Assembly (NCBI GenBank): GCA_021234155.1
Contig: JAJEKV010000004.1
Coordinates: forward strand, 17,793,310-17,857,309
Length of the DNA stretch: 64,000 nucleotides
Reading direction: 5' to 3'
Source of the DNA: Isoetes taiwanensis
Taxonomy: Eukaryota > Streptophyta > Lycopodiopsida > Isoetales > Isoetaceae
Shown: positions 1 to 10,865 of the stretch, piece after piece
How the letters are laid out: every line of letters starts with the position of its first letter
How positions within the stretch are numbered: the first letter of the stretch is position 1
Notes under the pieces: model-generated
What the model saw: the letters and a program-made list of their open reading frames with translations, nothing else
The model's database searches: none
Told to the model about the DNA's origin: nothing
Position numbers and translations under genes: made by a program

Positions 1-1447
1 TATGGTGCCCCGATCGTATATCAACAAGTGATTCCCTCCTGTCAGCACAACTCGCTAGCATGATCGTCTATCTGATGCCGAGCTCTTGATGGTGAGCAAG
101 AGTGACGTGCGAAGAATAGACGTGGCATTCACCCTGTCTTCTTTGGGGCCGTCCTAGCTCTGGAAGCACATAAAATACATAACTACCATAAAGGGTGGAA
201 TCACCATAACAATATCACATCAAGATAAATACAACAGCAACAGCAAGGAAATCCTACCCAGGATCAGACCCATGGAATAGACTGATTGCTTGGGTCTCCA
301 GAGTTCATTGCAGATAGAATTCATGGCAATGGATTTGGCTGGCATAGGAATATAGCCGTTGGATACTCCACTTCATCTGCCCCTCCTGTGCATACTTTGG
401 AGATAGGATGATAAGTCTTGGGACTTGGCTGTAGCTTGTCCGGGGGGGGACTTCTTTTGGGTTGCATCTCCCCAGTCCCGATGAGGCAAGAGCACACTTC
501 CCTTTAGAACATTCATGCCAACTATAGGCGAGATGGAGAGCCATGGTTTTCCATGCACATATGCGACTTGAACTCCATTGAGGCGACGCATCACCTGGGA
601 GGTGTCACCATACCTTGTCCACATGCAATCAGAAGCTATTAGGTCTAGCCCACAACATCCCCCCAGTAGATGCTACATGCCAGGGGATCAACTATATTCG
701 GATAAACCTTTCTTGTCAGCCGGTCTTGCCCTGCCACCCACAGACAAGCAGGCTCTTATGCACAGACCGCATTAATTGGAAATTAATGAGGCTAATCTAG
801 GATCATCAAATAAGAAGGCTCTGGGTTTCTACCCCTCCCCCCACCTCCAATACACAAGAGGTGCACACAAAATGTAACATCATCAACACAATGAATGCAA
901 ATACAAAATGTAGATCTAACCTATCTCCTCTAATCAAACATGATTAGAGTTCTTTAGTCAAGTAGGGTTCTTGGGCTCTAGAGGTTGTCTAAGGCCAAAA
1001 ATAGATACAATTCCAGCCTACTATCTACTGGGAAGCATGTGTTGGTTGTCATAATCAACACTTACCAGATCCTTGGCTGGCTCCTACACCCTGGATGGCC
1101 TTCATGATGATGTCACAGTCGAATTTTGAGAAGGCACCTCGAGATTCGAGCTTGGCTGCTTCCGATAAGCTGGAATATGGCAGGCACTGATCTCAAGGCT
1201 AGAATCCGAAAAGGTAAACTTTTAGAGTCCACGCCTCCAGGCATGCTTTCAGAGTTGGGATCTTAATAGGCCATGGGGCTTATTAGGGTGTTGCCATGTG
1301 GCAACAAAGTTTATATTCACATAGGTCGCCAATGGTTGTATCCCATGGTACAACCCTTTACGGTACAGTGTACATGTCGATTACAGTGACATGTATGCGA
1401 AATGGTAGTATACATATTTATATTGTATATTATCCTGGAACGTCACA
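1..1447 (-). mobile_element. LTR of a gypsy-type element, 3' end cut by the window edge
   Basis: Read on the minus strand, this stretch starts with TGTGACGTTCC at 1447, the same start as the solo LTR at 34669. Around 285-340 it carries the block that the solo LTR has, inverted, at 35955-36000 (CCAGAGTTCATTGC, then TTCATGGCAATGG). A third copy lies at about 60020-61180. Short ORFs inside are not coding. The LTR abuts a LINE 3' end at 1451-1475, so it probably inserted next to or into that LINE. The second LTR or target duplication lies outside the window, so solo versus full-length status is unknown. Confidence 0.72.
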
Positions 1448-2316
1448 TTTGATCTCCGTGGACGATAAAAAACCATTCACTTCAATCCAACTCTCTGCTT
1501 CAGTGGCATTACAGAACCATTGAACCATTCGGGGCCTAGGAAAAGGTTTACAAATTAGAGAAAGGGTATATATAGATATACAAAAATAGCCATAAAAATA
1601 CTGGAATAAGCAAAGAAACAATATAACTTGTAAAAAAAAAACAATGAAATACAGGAAAGAAACAATAAGAAAGATATCCCGAGCAATAAGAAATAGTTTT
1701 GCAAGTTTGACATTGAAGTTTTACACGTCCCGCATTTAAGGGTTAAATCATAATAGATCCACATATGGTTTCCAAATTCAAAAATATAACATTTGAATAT
1801 CAATGTCAAAATATAACATTTAAGAAAACTATTGGCATTAACCACCATAGTTTACAAGCTTGATACAACAGACATCATTGACCAATTAAGCTTCCCATTG
1901 CAAAAATCTCCTTTGTATACCAAGCCCTTGCAAACTGCAAGGATGAGAAACAGTACCATGTGTCATGCAAAAGCCAGCCATTGATTTCCATCAATTAAAT
2001 TTTAAAATTTTAAGAAAGCAAACAAACAGTTTCAAACCAACAATCTTTATTCAGCACTGCACATGCCAAACCTGACCACTTTGAGACATTTGAATGCGAC
2101 AAGCATCTTAGATGGACTTACAGAATCTGTAGAGATAAAGGGGTGAGAATTGAAGGTTGCTTCAGATATCATGCCGTGGATCTGCGTATATTTTATAAAC
2201 CTTCATTCTTGGTTAGACTATGAAGCACTGAGATGTGCACTAAGATGACGGTCATAACCATGGAGGCCGAAATGCATGATCCCAATTACAGGATTGAATT
2301 ACAAAGAAAACAACAT
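1448..2316. other. Spacer with a LINE 3'-end scrap
   Basis: No gene is supported. Positions 1451-1475 match the conserved 3' end of the LINE family seen inverted at 2558-2580 and 8264-8290 (CTCCGTGGACGATAAAAAA). The rest is AT-rich and without recognisable coding sequence. Confidence 0.5.
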
Positions 2317-2776
2317 GATGCCATACATCCCCGAAAGCTTACTGCAAGAGCTTCCCAAGGCACCAAAAATCACTCAAAGCAAACACCCGAAGTGGGAGAT
2401 ATCTGAGATTAAAGCAACGCCAAAACTGGCGGTAATTGTGGAGGCCGAAATAGATGATCCCAATTTGGAGTTGAAATAGAGAATAGAATAGAATAGAATA
2501 GAATAGAATAGAATAGAATAGAATAGAATAGAATAGAATAGAATAGAATAGAATAGAGTTTTTATCGTCCACGGAGACCAATTGGCCTATGGGACCCAAA
2601 TAGGAGGCGCAGCAAGCGTATTACTATCCGGGTTAATTCCCCTTCCCCTTCCCCCCAGGATGCCATACACCCTTAGAAAGCTTACTGCAAGTGCTTTCCA
2701 ACGCACCAAAAATCGCTCGAAATGGACACCCAAGGAGGAAGATATCTGAGATTGAAGCAGCACCAAAACTCTAGCC
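2317..2776. repeat. Direct repeat pair flanking a LINE 3' end
   Basis: Two diverged copies of a roughly 125-bp sequence (2317-2449 and 2658-2776) share GATGCCATACA, AGCTTACTGCAAG and GATATCTGAGATT. Between them lies the LINE 3' end with its microsatellite. The flanking copies are too long and too diverged to be an ordinary LINE target duplication, so a segmental duplication is more likely. Confidence 0.65.
2481..2665 (-). mobile_element. LINE 3' end with (TATTC)n tail
   Basis: On the minus strand a conserved 3' UTR end (TTGGTCTCCGTGGACGATAAAAA) runs into about 15 copies of TATTC (2481-2556). The same junction occurs at 8250-8345, downstream of a LINE ORF. The microsatellite is therefore best read as the element's terminal repeat rather than an independent satellite. 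Only about 100 bp of LINE remain, so the insertion is heavily 5'-truncated. Confidence 0.75.
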
Positions 2777-2810
2777 CCAATGAGCAGTGCCATCACCAAA
2801 TCAGCCAAGC

Positions 2811-2900
2811 CTTTATCTAATATTCACATACAACCACACAATCTCTCTTTTTTTTAGCCTTTATCTAATATTCATATACAATCACACAATCTCTCCTTTT
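2811..2900. repeat. Short tandem duplication
   Basis: A unit of about 45 bp beginning TTTATCTAATATTCA is present twice, each copy ending in a T-run, with few differences. Confidence 0.7.
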
Positions 2901-2914
2901 TTTTTCTTGAAAAT

Positions 2915-3055
2915 CAACGGCCAAGAAAAGGTGCACTCTAGAAATACTATTTAGTACAGTCAAACGAATACATCAACCAAATCATAGCAAAAAACATATT
3001 GAAAAGCGGACAAAAAACACAAAGGAACCCCCTGTTATTGTGCGATATATTCATG
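2915..3055. repeat. Dispersed repeat containing AACCCCCTGTTAT
   Basis: This block, with GGTGCACTCTAGAAATACTA at one side and GAACCCCCTGTTATTGTG at the other, recurs inverted at about 31555-31715 and in the same orientation at 46690-46840. It has no ORF. It may be a small non-autonomous transposon, but terminal repeats were not resolved. Confidence 0.6.
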
Positions 3056-5890
3056 CAAGGTATCCATCAGTAGGCTCAAACCGTTGAATGTTGATTTCAG
3101 ACGATCTTGGCTATCGTTAATCGCAATCATTTTTTAGCAAGTTTTAGTTAATTGTCAGTTTCAAATAGACTTAAACCAAAGGTTGTAAAGCGCATTGTAT
3201 GCATATACAGTACGCAGATACTGGCATATGTCTTTGGAGCTCCTTGCCAACCGCTCGATGCCTAGGGTTGTTCTATGTATATATATAATACGGTATATAT
3301 AAGTCAAGGGTTATTTTGTCAGAGGCCCAGGTGATATTGCAAAAGCTACTTGGAAAACAGATCATAGAACATGAAATAATACTGGTTTATAAAAGAACAA
3401 AAAAAAAAATACTAGAATGGCATGTTATTGCATTTTGCACTTTGCAAGCTTGTGCCCGTTAGATGTAAATAGAACATATGTCAAGTTCATTAAGAGTATG
3501 AAGCTTGAGGGGTTTAAGATAAACCTACAAAAAATGCCCACTTGTCGAAAAGCTCCATATAATAAAAGCTTTAGTTTTGAGTAATACAAACATGAAATAA
3601 CATTGCTAAGTATGAATCGAATTTGCATTATGTCCACAATTTATGTCATCATCAATAGAAACAAGAGCATGATGTCAAAGGGGCTAGTATCAACACTTAC
3701 TCCAATAGGAATTGCCATAGAAGAAGCTGCAAGATATACATGCAGCAAAACTCACTTTAGAGTGCTTTCGAAGAATATTGAAAAGCTTATGTGTGTATAT
3801 AGATTGAACATCTGTAAGAAGACAAGTATTAAGCTTTTCAATCATAAAATTATTAAAGAGTCATATATTGATTACCTAATTATGACTGCAGTGAAGGAGA
3901 TTTGCAAATGAATAATAGCAGGGACCATTTTAAAGTCAAGTGAGGCTGTGATTTCATGAGCTTCTTTATTCCGTAATGGATTCATCTGCTTAATTAGCCT
4001 TGGGAGATAGCCTTGCTAAGCTAATTGCACATTCAACGCGCATAAGCTAAGTGCACACTCCATGCATGGGAGGAAATGCTAGATGCATGACTTATAGAAG
4101 CAAAAATGTAAACTCTTGAATTCAATCCATGGGGGTTCCAACCTAGCATAAAAGCTCACTTTAGAGTGCTTTCAAAGAATATCGAAAAGCTTATATGTGT
4201 ACGACATTTTGGCACCTCAAGGTCATAAAGAGTATCATGATGATTCAAGGAAAACAAGGAAGTTAAGGCTTAAGCTCTTCATTTGCGATTCTGTTAGCTC
4301 AAAGTTGCCTTCTGCCTTAAGTTGTACTGCGTACCTCGAGTTGGTTGTGGCCCTATTCGTCCCAGGTGTTAAATATCCCCATAAACTGGACACCAGGTCC
4401 ACTCTCAATGATGTACTGATATACTTTTTAAGGGTCATAGGGTCATGGTTGGATGCACATGCACATTTAGAACCAAGTGCAAGGAGCTTATTCTTACACC
4501 TCTCCCCCACTGCTCCATTCAATGATAAAGAATAGATTCAATCTAAGATATTCACAATCTGTAGCCATTATATATAGATTGATTTGATACGGAAACTAAA
4601 TCCATGGACAATATAAGAATTATAAGAAAGAAGCACACCTGGAAAGATGATGAAGTCGATTTGCTTGATGATGCCATGGGCCACCTGTGAACTGTGAATA
4701 GCTCGGATTTGAGAAACTCCCATTCGGCTTCATTAGAACAAGTTATTAGCATCTCTTTGGAGAGATTGGTTGCCGGATCAGAAGATGGCAGGGAGCTCTA
4801 TGCAAACATTCAAACCCTAGAATGAAGGCGCTCGATGGTGCGCATAAGAAGCCTCTCGTGGCAAAGGGCCTTTGATGCAAATATCCAAGCCCTAAAATAA
4901 TTGGACCTACTTCAAACTTCACAAGCATAAACATGATATTTTGGCATGAGATTTCTTCTACAACAACAAATCAAATAAGAAAAAGCAGGTTAGTTACCAG
5001 TTTAAAATATCTCTGGTACTTTCTCAAATTGGAAGGATCAAGTTTTCCAAGATGAACAATCTGCATTTAATTTCAAATCATGAGATTCATCATAGTGCTG
5101 TCATACTTGGAATACATGGAGGCGCCCTCTATTCTATTCTAATGTCGTCATCCAATGCAAGTTGAAGAAGTTTAAAATGGCCTCACTCGAGGCCGACATC
5201 TAAAGTAGATGTCGAGAAGGAAACAAATACGTTGCATGTACTATCAAAATACATAGCTACTAAAACCATAGTCATAGTTATGGAAATATTAAGTTAGCAA
5301 GTTAATAGCACGTGCGCACTCAAGAATTGTGCCCTCCATACGTCAAACCAAATACATATCCCAAATCATATAAAAACCTTTATAAAAAAGCCGTATAAAT
5401 ATAATTTGCGTGACTAACCAACTTTTCTGATATAGGATTTTTTAGAGGTGGCAAAGAGAAATCGTTTTATAGTTCTTAAGCAATGAATTGACTCGCTTAG
5501 AAGATCTCACATCAACCAACACATAACATTCCACATTTTTCGCTTATTTATATTTTAAAAAATATATAGTCAATTGACAATGGGTGACAAATGACCTTGA
5601 TTACACCTAGAAAGACTGTTTTAACCCATTGGTATTGATCTGTCATTTAGAAGCTCAATGTCACATCAACGATGAGAAGTTAAAAATATGTGCTCACATA
5701 GATATGCTTCAAACAATGCACAGCATTATTGTTAACAAGAGTAACTTTTTCTCATAAATCCCTTGATAAATATGTATGATAAGTGGAATAACCTAAAGAG
5801 GCGAAGCTAGTATTTGAGAGCTGTCGACTATAGTTACCAAAATCCAAGCTTCGAACTTGACTAGTTTGTAGGGGTCGGGAGGTCCTCAGT
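3056..5890. other. Spacer without a supportable gene
   Basis: AT-rich DNA with only short ORFs. A 50-bp sequence at about 3748-3800 (CTCACTTTAGAGTGCTTTC) recurs at 4154-4203. The longest ORFs (4197-4535 on plus, 4235-4522 on minus) overlap on opposite strands and resemble nothing I know. Confidence 0.4.
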
Positions 5891-5894
5891 AATA

Positions 5895-6110
5895 AAAATT
5901 GAAAACCCCTAATTTTCAATGGTTTTAGGCACAACCCTTGTGCTGAAAAAAAAAATTATGCCCAAAAGAAACTTTGTACACTACGGCAAGCTTGGTCATA
6001 AATAAAATCCCTAATTTTTCAATGGTTTTAGGCACAAACCATGTGCCAGAAAGACTCTGCGCCCGAAAAAACTTTGTGTTCTATTCTGACAAGCTGGGTC
6101 ATGCTGTGAA
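5895..6110. repeat. Tandem duplication of about 115 bp
   Basis: Two diverged adjacent copies share CAATGGTTTTAGGCACAA, then GTGC, then a GCCCGAAA or GCCCAAAA block, then AACTTTGT, then CAAGCT and GGTCAT. Confidence 0.65.
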
Positions 6111-6900
6111 ACATCTTGCTCGTTTACTCTAGAGCATTCGACCACAACAAACTAGTATAACTCTTTTGAACAACAACAGATGATGTCGAAGGAATTCTAA
6201 TGTCGTTATGGATAACTCATAGATTCAATCTTCTATGCAGGTAAGATGCTGAAAAGTATTCACTTAATCTGCATTAATGAATAAATTTGCAGACTCAATC
6301 TATGTATCTGAGTCTATTGTATCTATTTGCTAAGCTTGCAATCAAGGTTCTTGTTTATTTACTCTTCTGTACTTGGCTTGCTCTTGTGAACTTGCTGCAG
6401 TAAAAAACAACCATAAAAATTCATTTCAGGTTGAGCTGCTAGGGGTGCCAGTAACAGAGAATCAAAGTGGTAGTTTGGCTGGATTAGAAAGAGTAGTTAT
6501 TGACTGTTAAATTTTATACTGTTATCAACTCTTATCAGCGGTGAGCAGGCTGCAACTAAGATGTAAGAAACATTCGTGTTTATATTTCTTAATAGTATTG
6601 TTATGGAGTGGTTGAACATGTTTTTGTTTGTAACTCAGTTGCCTTGAAACAATTTTGTATTCTAAGTGTTAATGTTCCTTACGCAAAGGAACTCCAAATC
6701 TTTTTTGAAAATTTCAAAATTTGAATATTGGCCATTCTCGTTCTTGCCCATTCCCATTCTGGATTTTAGGCACAAGTTCGCAAAAAGTTCCCATTCCTAG
6801 TAGCTATATTTTCGACGGGTGATATTGTAGCCTGATCCATGTGATAAGATGACATGAAATACAAAGAGATTATGGCAATGGAACGAGATTCCATGGTGAG
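6111..6900. other. Spacer, nothing recognised
   Basis: AT-rich intergenic sequence without coding signals or repeats that I could identify. Confidence 0.35.
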
Positions 6901-7922
6901 CTAGAATATCCCACCACCGGTCAAGGGGCCAAAGTGGAGGACATGTATAGGCTTTTAAGTTCTACCACATCGGGGATCATCATCGTATAACCCCAGTAAC
7001 CAACTCCCAAAGCTAAACATACACTGGCCAGGTTTGAACCCCTGACCAAATGCACATTTATTTTGGCATTACTAGGCCTATACCAACTCACCACACATCC
7101 GTTGGGCAAAACTTTAGCCATACATGCACACTTTGTAGGCAGGATACCTCCTAGTCTTAGGATGTCACAGGTATTTTTGTATTTTTTGTTTATGGTCCAA
7201 GCTAGACTAGTCTTGTCACTAGAATATCATCTTGTACACGACTAGCTAGAATATCCCACCACCGGTCAAGGGGCCAAAGTGGAGGACATGTATAGGCTTT
7301 TAAGTTCTACCACGTCGGGGATCATCATCATTATAACCCCAAAAAAACCAACTCCCAAAGCTAAACAACACCGGCCGGGTTTGAACCCCGACCAAATGCA
7401 CATTTATTTTGGCATTACTAGGCCTATACCAACTCACCACACATCCGTTGGGCAAAATTTTAGCCATACATGCACACTTTGTAGGCAGGATACCTCCTAG
7501 CCTTAGGATGTCATAGGTATTTTTGTATTTTTTGTTTATGGTCCAAGCTAGACTAGTCTTGTCACTAGAATATCATCTTGTACACGACTAGCTAGAATAT
7601 CCCACCACCGGTCAAGGGGGCAAAGTGGAGGACATGTATAGGCTTTTAAGTTCTACCACGTCGGGGATCATCATCGTATAACCCCGTGGAGGACATGTAT
7701 AGGCTTTTAAGTTCTACCACGTCGGGGATCATCATCGTATAACCCCAGTAACCAACTCCCAAACCTAAACATACACTGGCCAGGTTTGAACCCCTGACCA
7801 AATGCACATTTATTTTGGCATTACTAGGCCTATACCAACTCACCACACATCCGTTGGGCAAAACTTTAGCCATACATGCACACTTTGTAGGCAGGATACC
7901 TCCTAGCCTTAGGATGTCACAG
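6901..7922. repeat. Three-copy tandem array, unit about 345 bp
   Basis: CTAGAATATCCCACCACCGG starts copies at 6901, 7246 and 7592, giving offsets of 345 and 346 bp. The third copy holds an internal 61-bp duplication (7625 and 7686) and stops near GGATGTCACAGG. Copies differ by few substitutions. On the minus strand the unit includes GGGTTCAAACC, which resembles a tRNA B box, so a SINE-derived origin is possible. The ORFs found here are repeat shadows. Confidence 0.85.
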
Positions 7923-8264
7923 GTTTAGCCAGTCTTAATTTGAATATAAATCATTTAGGGCCCTTATAGTTTAGCATGCTCTTGATTCTTTTCTTGACCA
8001 ATGATAATTGGAAATTATGGAGCACAAGATTTTTTCGATTCTGAATATTAATCAAAGGATCACATGTGGCTGGCTTCAAAGCTCTTACTCCAATCTTTGG
8101 ATTTTGTGGTAATCAAAAAGGATTTTTCCAAATCAATAATTCTTTGAAGAACCAAGCTTCATCACAGACCCAGAGGACTTTGAAACAGAACTTATGCAAA
8201 AGAATACGCTAGAATTGTTCCTAATTCTGTATGAGGATCATTTTTTATTAGAATAGAATATGAT
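7923..8264. other. Spacer with a short dispersed repeat
   Basis: Positions 7922-7975 (GTTTAGCCAGTCTTAATTTG) match the reverse complement of about 16560-16615. No gene is visible. Confidence 0.4.
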
Positions 8265-8558
8265 TTTTTATCGTCCACGGAGACCAACTGGCCTATGGGA
8301 CCCAAGTATAAAGAGAGAGCAGCAGGCGTATTACTACCAGGATTAAAAAACCCCCGCCCCGAAGGGTTTTCGGGGGAAAACCCTTAGTAGCAATAAGGAT
8401 GCTGACATACTGCACAGTTATATACATAATCACAAGTACAGCTGAGGTTAATGTCGGACAGGAGGGCATAACTGAGTCCGCGTATCCATTACCTCCCGGG
8501 GGTACGATCCCAACAAGCCTACAGAGGCCGTGCTCAGTAGCTCATGCAAGGCCTGATG
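8265..8558 (-). mobile_element. LINE 3' part: end of ORF, 3' UTR, (TATTC) tail
   Basis: This is the distal part of the LINE whose proximal part is at 14036-14705. On the minus strand the reading frame continues from 8558 with HQALHELLSTASVGLLGSY and stops at TAA 8448-8450. The 3' UTR follows, with a hairpin CCGAAAACCCTTCGGGG near 8350-8385. It closes with the GGTCTCCGTGGACGATAAAAAA end and two TATTC units around 8245-8265. The copia insertion separates this piece from the rest. Confidence 0.8.
8554..8558. other. Target site duplication TGATG, left
   Basis: TGATG immediately precedes the copia element and is repeated exactly after it at 14036-14040. Confidence 0.93.
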
Positions 8559-9138
8559 TGTTAGAATTCATGCCATAATTGAGATGGGAAAATACTCAAG
8601 GAAATTCGGTGACAAAGTTGAGATAGCACCTAAAGCACCTAAAGCACCTAAGAAGTTTGAGCACCTAAAGCACCTGTCAATGGAGCCAATTTCGGTTCAA
8701 ATGAATTGATTCAGTATGACGAAGACATGAAGAGCCAATCGGCGGTCTGGCTTGACCGTCGGACTGCAAAGATAAATAAAGATGTAATACAGAGGTTGTG
8801 TACTGGATTTTTTGGAAATTAGCAGGAGTAATCGTAAAGCAGGTATGAATCGATTTGAAATTGAATGACCTATTTGAAGTTTGAAGCTACAGTATTCTCA
8901 TCGATCTCATATGAACAGTAATGCTAAGATTATTTCCAATGGTCATAATTGCCAATGTTAATGATAAGTTGAAGAAGTGACTTGGCTAGTGTTATACAAT
9001 TGGTTTTTTTGTTGAGTTGAATGTAAAATCATCTTATGCTATTAGAATGAGGTGTTTCTTACACATAGATGATTATCAATCCAAGAAAATCTAACATTGT
9101 TACATGATATTGGTTCTATTCACTGCTTATTTCTAACA
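8559..9138 (+). repeat. copia 5' LTR
   Basis: 580 bp beginning TGTTAGAATTC and ending TTTCTAACA, so the termini are TG...CA with short inverted ends TGTTAG/CTAACA. It contains an internal AGCACCTAA microrepeat near 8625-8660. The transcription start was not located. Confidence 0.95.
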
Positions 9139-9139
9139 G

Positions 9140-9151
9140 TGGTATCAGAGC
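9140..9151 (+). other. Primer binding site, initiator tRNA-Met
   Basis: TGGTATCAGAGC starts one base after the 5' LTR. It is the usual copia primer site complementary to the 3' end of initiator methionine tRNA. Confidence 0.93.
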
Positions 9152-9164
9152 TAGGTTGAGACAA

Positions 9165-10865
9165 ATGGCAAGCAGATTTGGTGCAGGCCTGTTGAGTGCC
9201 ATTGATGTTTTCAAGGGGGATTCAGGATTCCAAGTTTGGAAAGAAAAGATCAAGCATGTATTGCAAGTAGAAGGGCTATGGGATATTGTTGAACCTAAGA
9301 GCGATTCTCTCGAGGTTGTCGTTCTTGAAGGAAGCTTCGAGCTCAAGAAAAAGGAGCCGAGGCGTATCGGCACCAAAGCAACAAAAGGAGGAGGCACAGT
9401 AGATGTGGCAAAACTAAGAGAGGCTCAAGGGATTATAATGAGTAAGGTAAACTCAAGTATTGTGTTAAAAATAAGAGGATTGCATCCTAGCGAGATGTGG
9501 AGTTATATGCTCCTTAATTATGAGGAGAAAACCTCCTCACAAATCGATGTGCTTGAAAATGAAATGAGAAGGCTAAGGTTTCATGATAAAGACAATGTCA
9601 ATGAGTTTTTTCAAACCTTTGACAATATCATTGCTGACTTAGAAGGAGCAGGAGTGTGTTATTCTCAACAGCAGCAGGTGTTGGCCATTTCAAGATCTGT
9701 TACCAGTCTTGGAAACATAGCCATGTTTATCAGAACCCTTGCAAGAACAAGGATTGAGGCAGAAAGAATGTTGAAGACAGAAATAGAGCAAAACAAAGTA
9801 ATGGAAGAAGAAGATGCCACACAAGTTTTATTTACAAAAGGAAAAGGTAAAGAAGAGAAGAAAAGAGGTAAGTTTGGCCCATGTTTTAACTGTAATCAAT
9901 ATGGTCACTTGAAAATAGACTGCCCTATGATGACTAAAGAAATAAATTGCTACAATTGTGGAGGAAGAGGACATTATGCATCCAATTGCTCATCACCTAA
10001 GAACTTCTCAAAGGGGAAAGAAAGGGGAACAAGAGGATATTCTGCCACAAGGGGAAGAGGTAGAGGAAGATTCAGGAACAGCTCATATGCAGAAGCAAAC
10101 ATAGCAGAAGAAGTTATGCTTGAAGAAATTACGGAAGATGATGAGGATAAGGTAAGAAAACATAAAGTTTTTACTGTTACTAATGCTGGAATTGATGATG
10201 ATGATGATTTTATGATTCTAGATAGTGGAGCAGAAAAGTCCATTGCATGTAGTTCAAAAATCTTAAAAGAAAAATGGGGAAGTCAAGGTGGTCATATACA
10301 AGTTGGAAATGGTGACCTCCAAAGAATTGAAGATGTTGGCATACTAGAGCTATTTGATCTAAATGGGAGAATTGTGAACTTACAAAATGTTTTATGTGTT
10401 CCTAGCTTAGTGAGAAATTTGATTTCTATTTCTCAATTAGTTGACATGGGATTGAAAGTCATTTTTGAAAGGACTCATTGTAAAATCTTTGATGGAAATG
10501 AATTAAAATTCCTTGGAAGAAGAGTTGGCAACTTGTTTGGTATAAATGCTCGATCAGTTGAAAGTATTAATCTGACTCTAACTCCAAATATTGCAATGTG
10601 GCATGAAAGACTTGGGCACACAAATATGAAGAATATTGAACTTATGATAAAACAGGGACTATTGGTGTCATCTGATAAAGCAATAGAAAATCATGTTTGC
10701 AGGGGTTGCATGTTGGGTAAGCACTCCAGATTGCCTTTTTCAAAGGCAAAAGGAAAAGCAAATGAAATTCTTGGTTTAATTCACACTGACCTTTGTGGTC
10801 CATTGAATGTGACAGGAATAACAGGAAAAAGATACTTCATAACATTTGTTGATGATTACAAATAG
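9165..10865 (+). CDS. copia gag, protease and start of integrase
   Basis: The ATG at 9165 follows the PBS by 13 bases and gives 566 residues. An N-terminal copia gag region is followed by two CCHC zinc knuckles (residues 240-253, CFNCNQYGHLKIDC, and 262-275, CYNCGGRGHYASNC). A basic arginine-glycine stretch comes next, then the aspartic protease site LDSGA (353-356). The GAG-pre-integrase zinc motif follows (His480, His485, Cys512, Cys515). The integrase core begins with HTDLCGP (first catalytic Asp about 542) and stops after FVDDYK. In intact copia elements this frame continues through integrase, RT and RNase H, so the product is truncated. Gag, knuckles and protease could still be made. Confidence 0.9.
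   Translation: MASRFGAGLLSAIDVFKGDSGFQVWKEKIKHVLQVEGLWDIVEPKSDSLEVVVLEGSFELKKKEPRRIGTKATKGGGTVDVAKLREAQGIIMSKVNSSIVLKIRGLHPSEMWSYMLLNYEEKTSSQIDVLENEMRRLRFHDKDNVNEFFQTFDNIIADLEGAGVCYSQQQQVLAISRSVTSLGNIAMFIRTLARTRIEAERMLKTEIEQNKVMEEEDATQVLFTKGKGKEEKKRGKFGPCFNCNQYGHLKIDCPMMTKEINCYNCGGRGHYASNCSSPKNFSKGKERGTRGYSATRGRGRGRFRNSSYAEANIAEEVMLEEITEDDEDKVRKHKVFTVTNAGIDDDDDFMILDSGAEKSIACSSKILKEKWGSQGGHIQVGNGDLQRIEDVGILELFDLNGRIVNLQNVLCVPSLVRNLISISQLVDMGLKVIFERTHCKIFDGNELKFLGRRVGNLFGINARSVESINLTLTPNIAMWHERLGHTNMKNIELMIKQGLLVSSDKAIENHVCRGCMLGKHSRLPFSKAKGKANEILGLIHTDLCGPLNVTGITGKRYFITFVDDYK

Noticed and set aside
4197-4535. 112-codon plus-strand ORF as a host gene
   Set aside because: An equally long ORF lies on the opposite strand, no motif is recognised, and its start overlaps a duplicated segment.
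9974-10243. Serine-rich antisense ORF in gag
   Set aside because: Mirror of the acidic coding strand of the copia gag.
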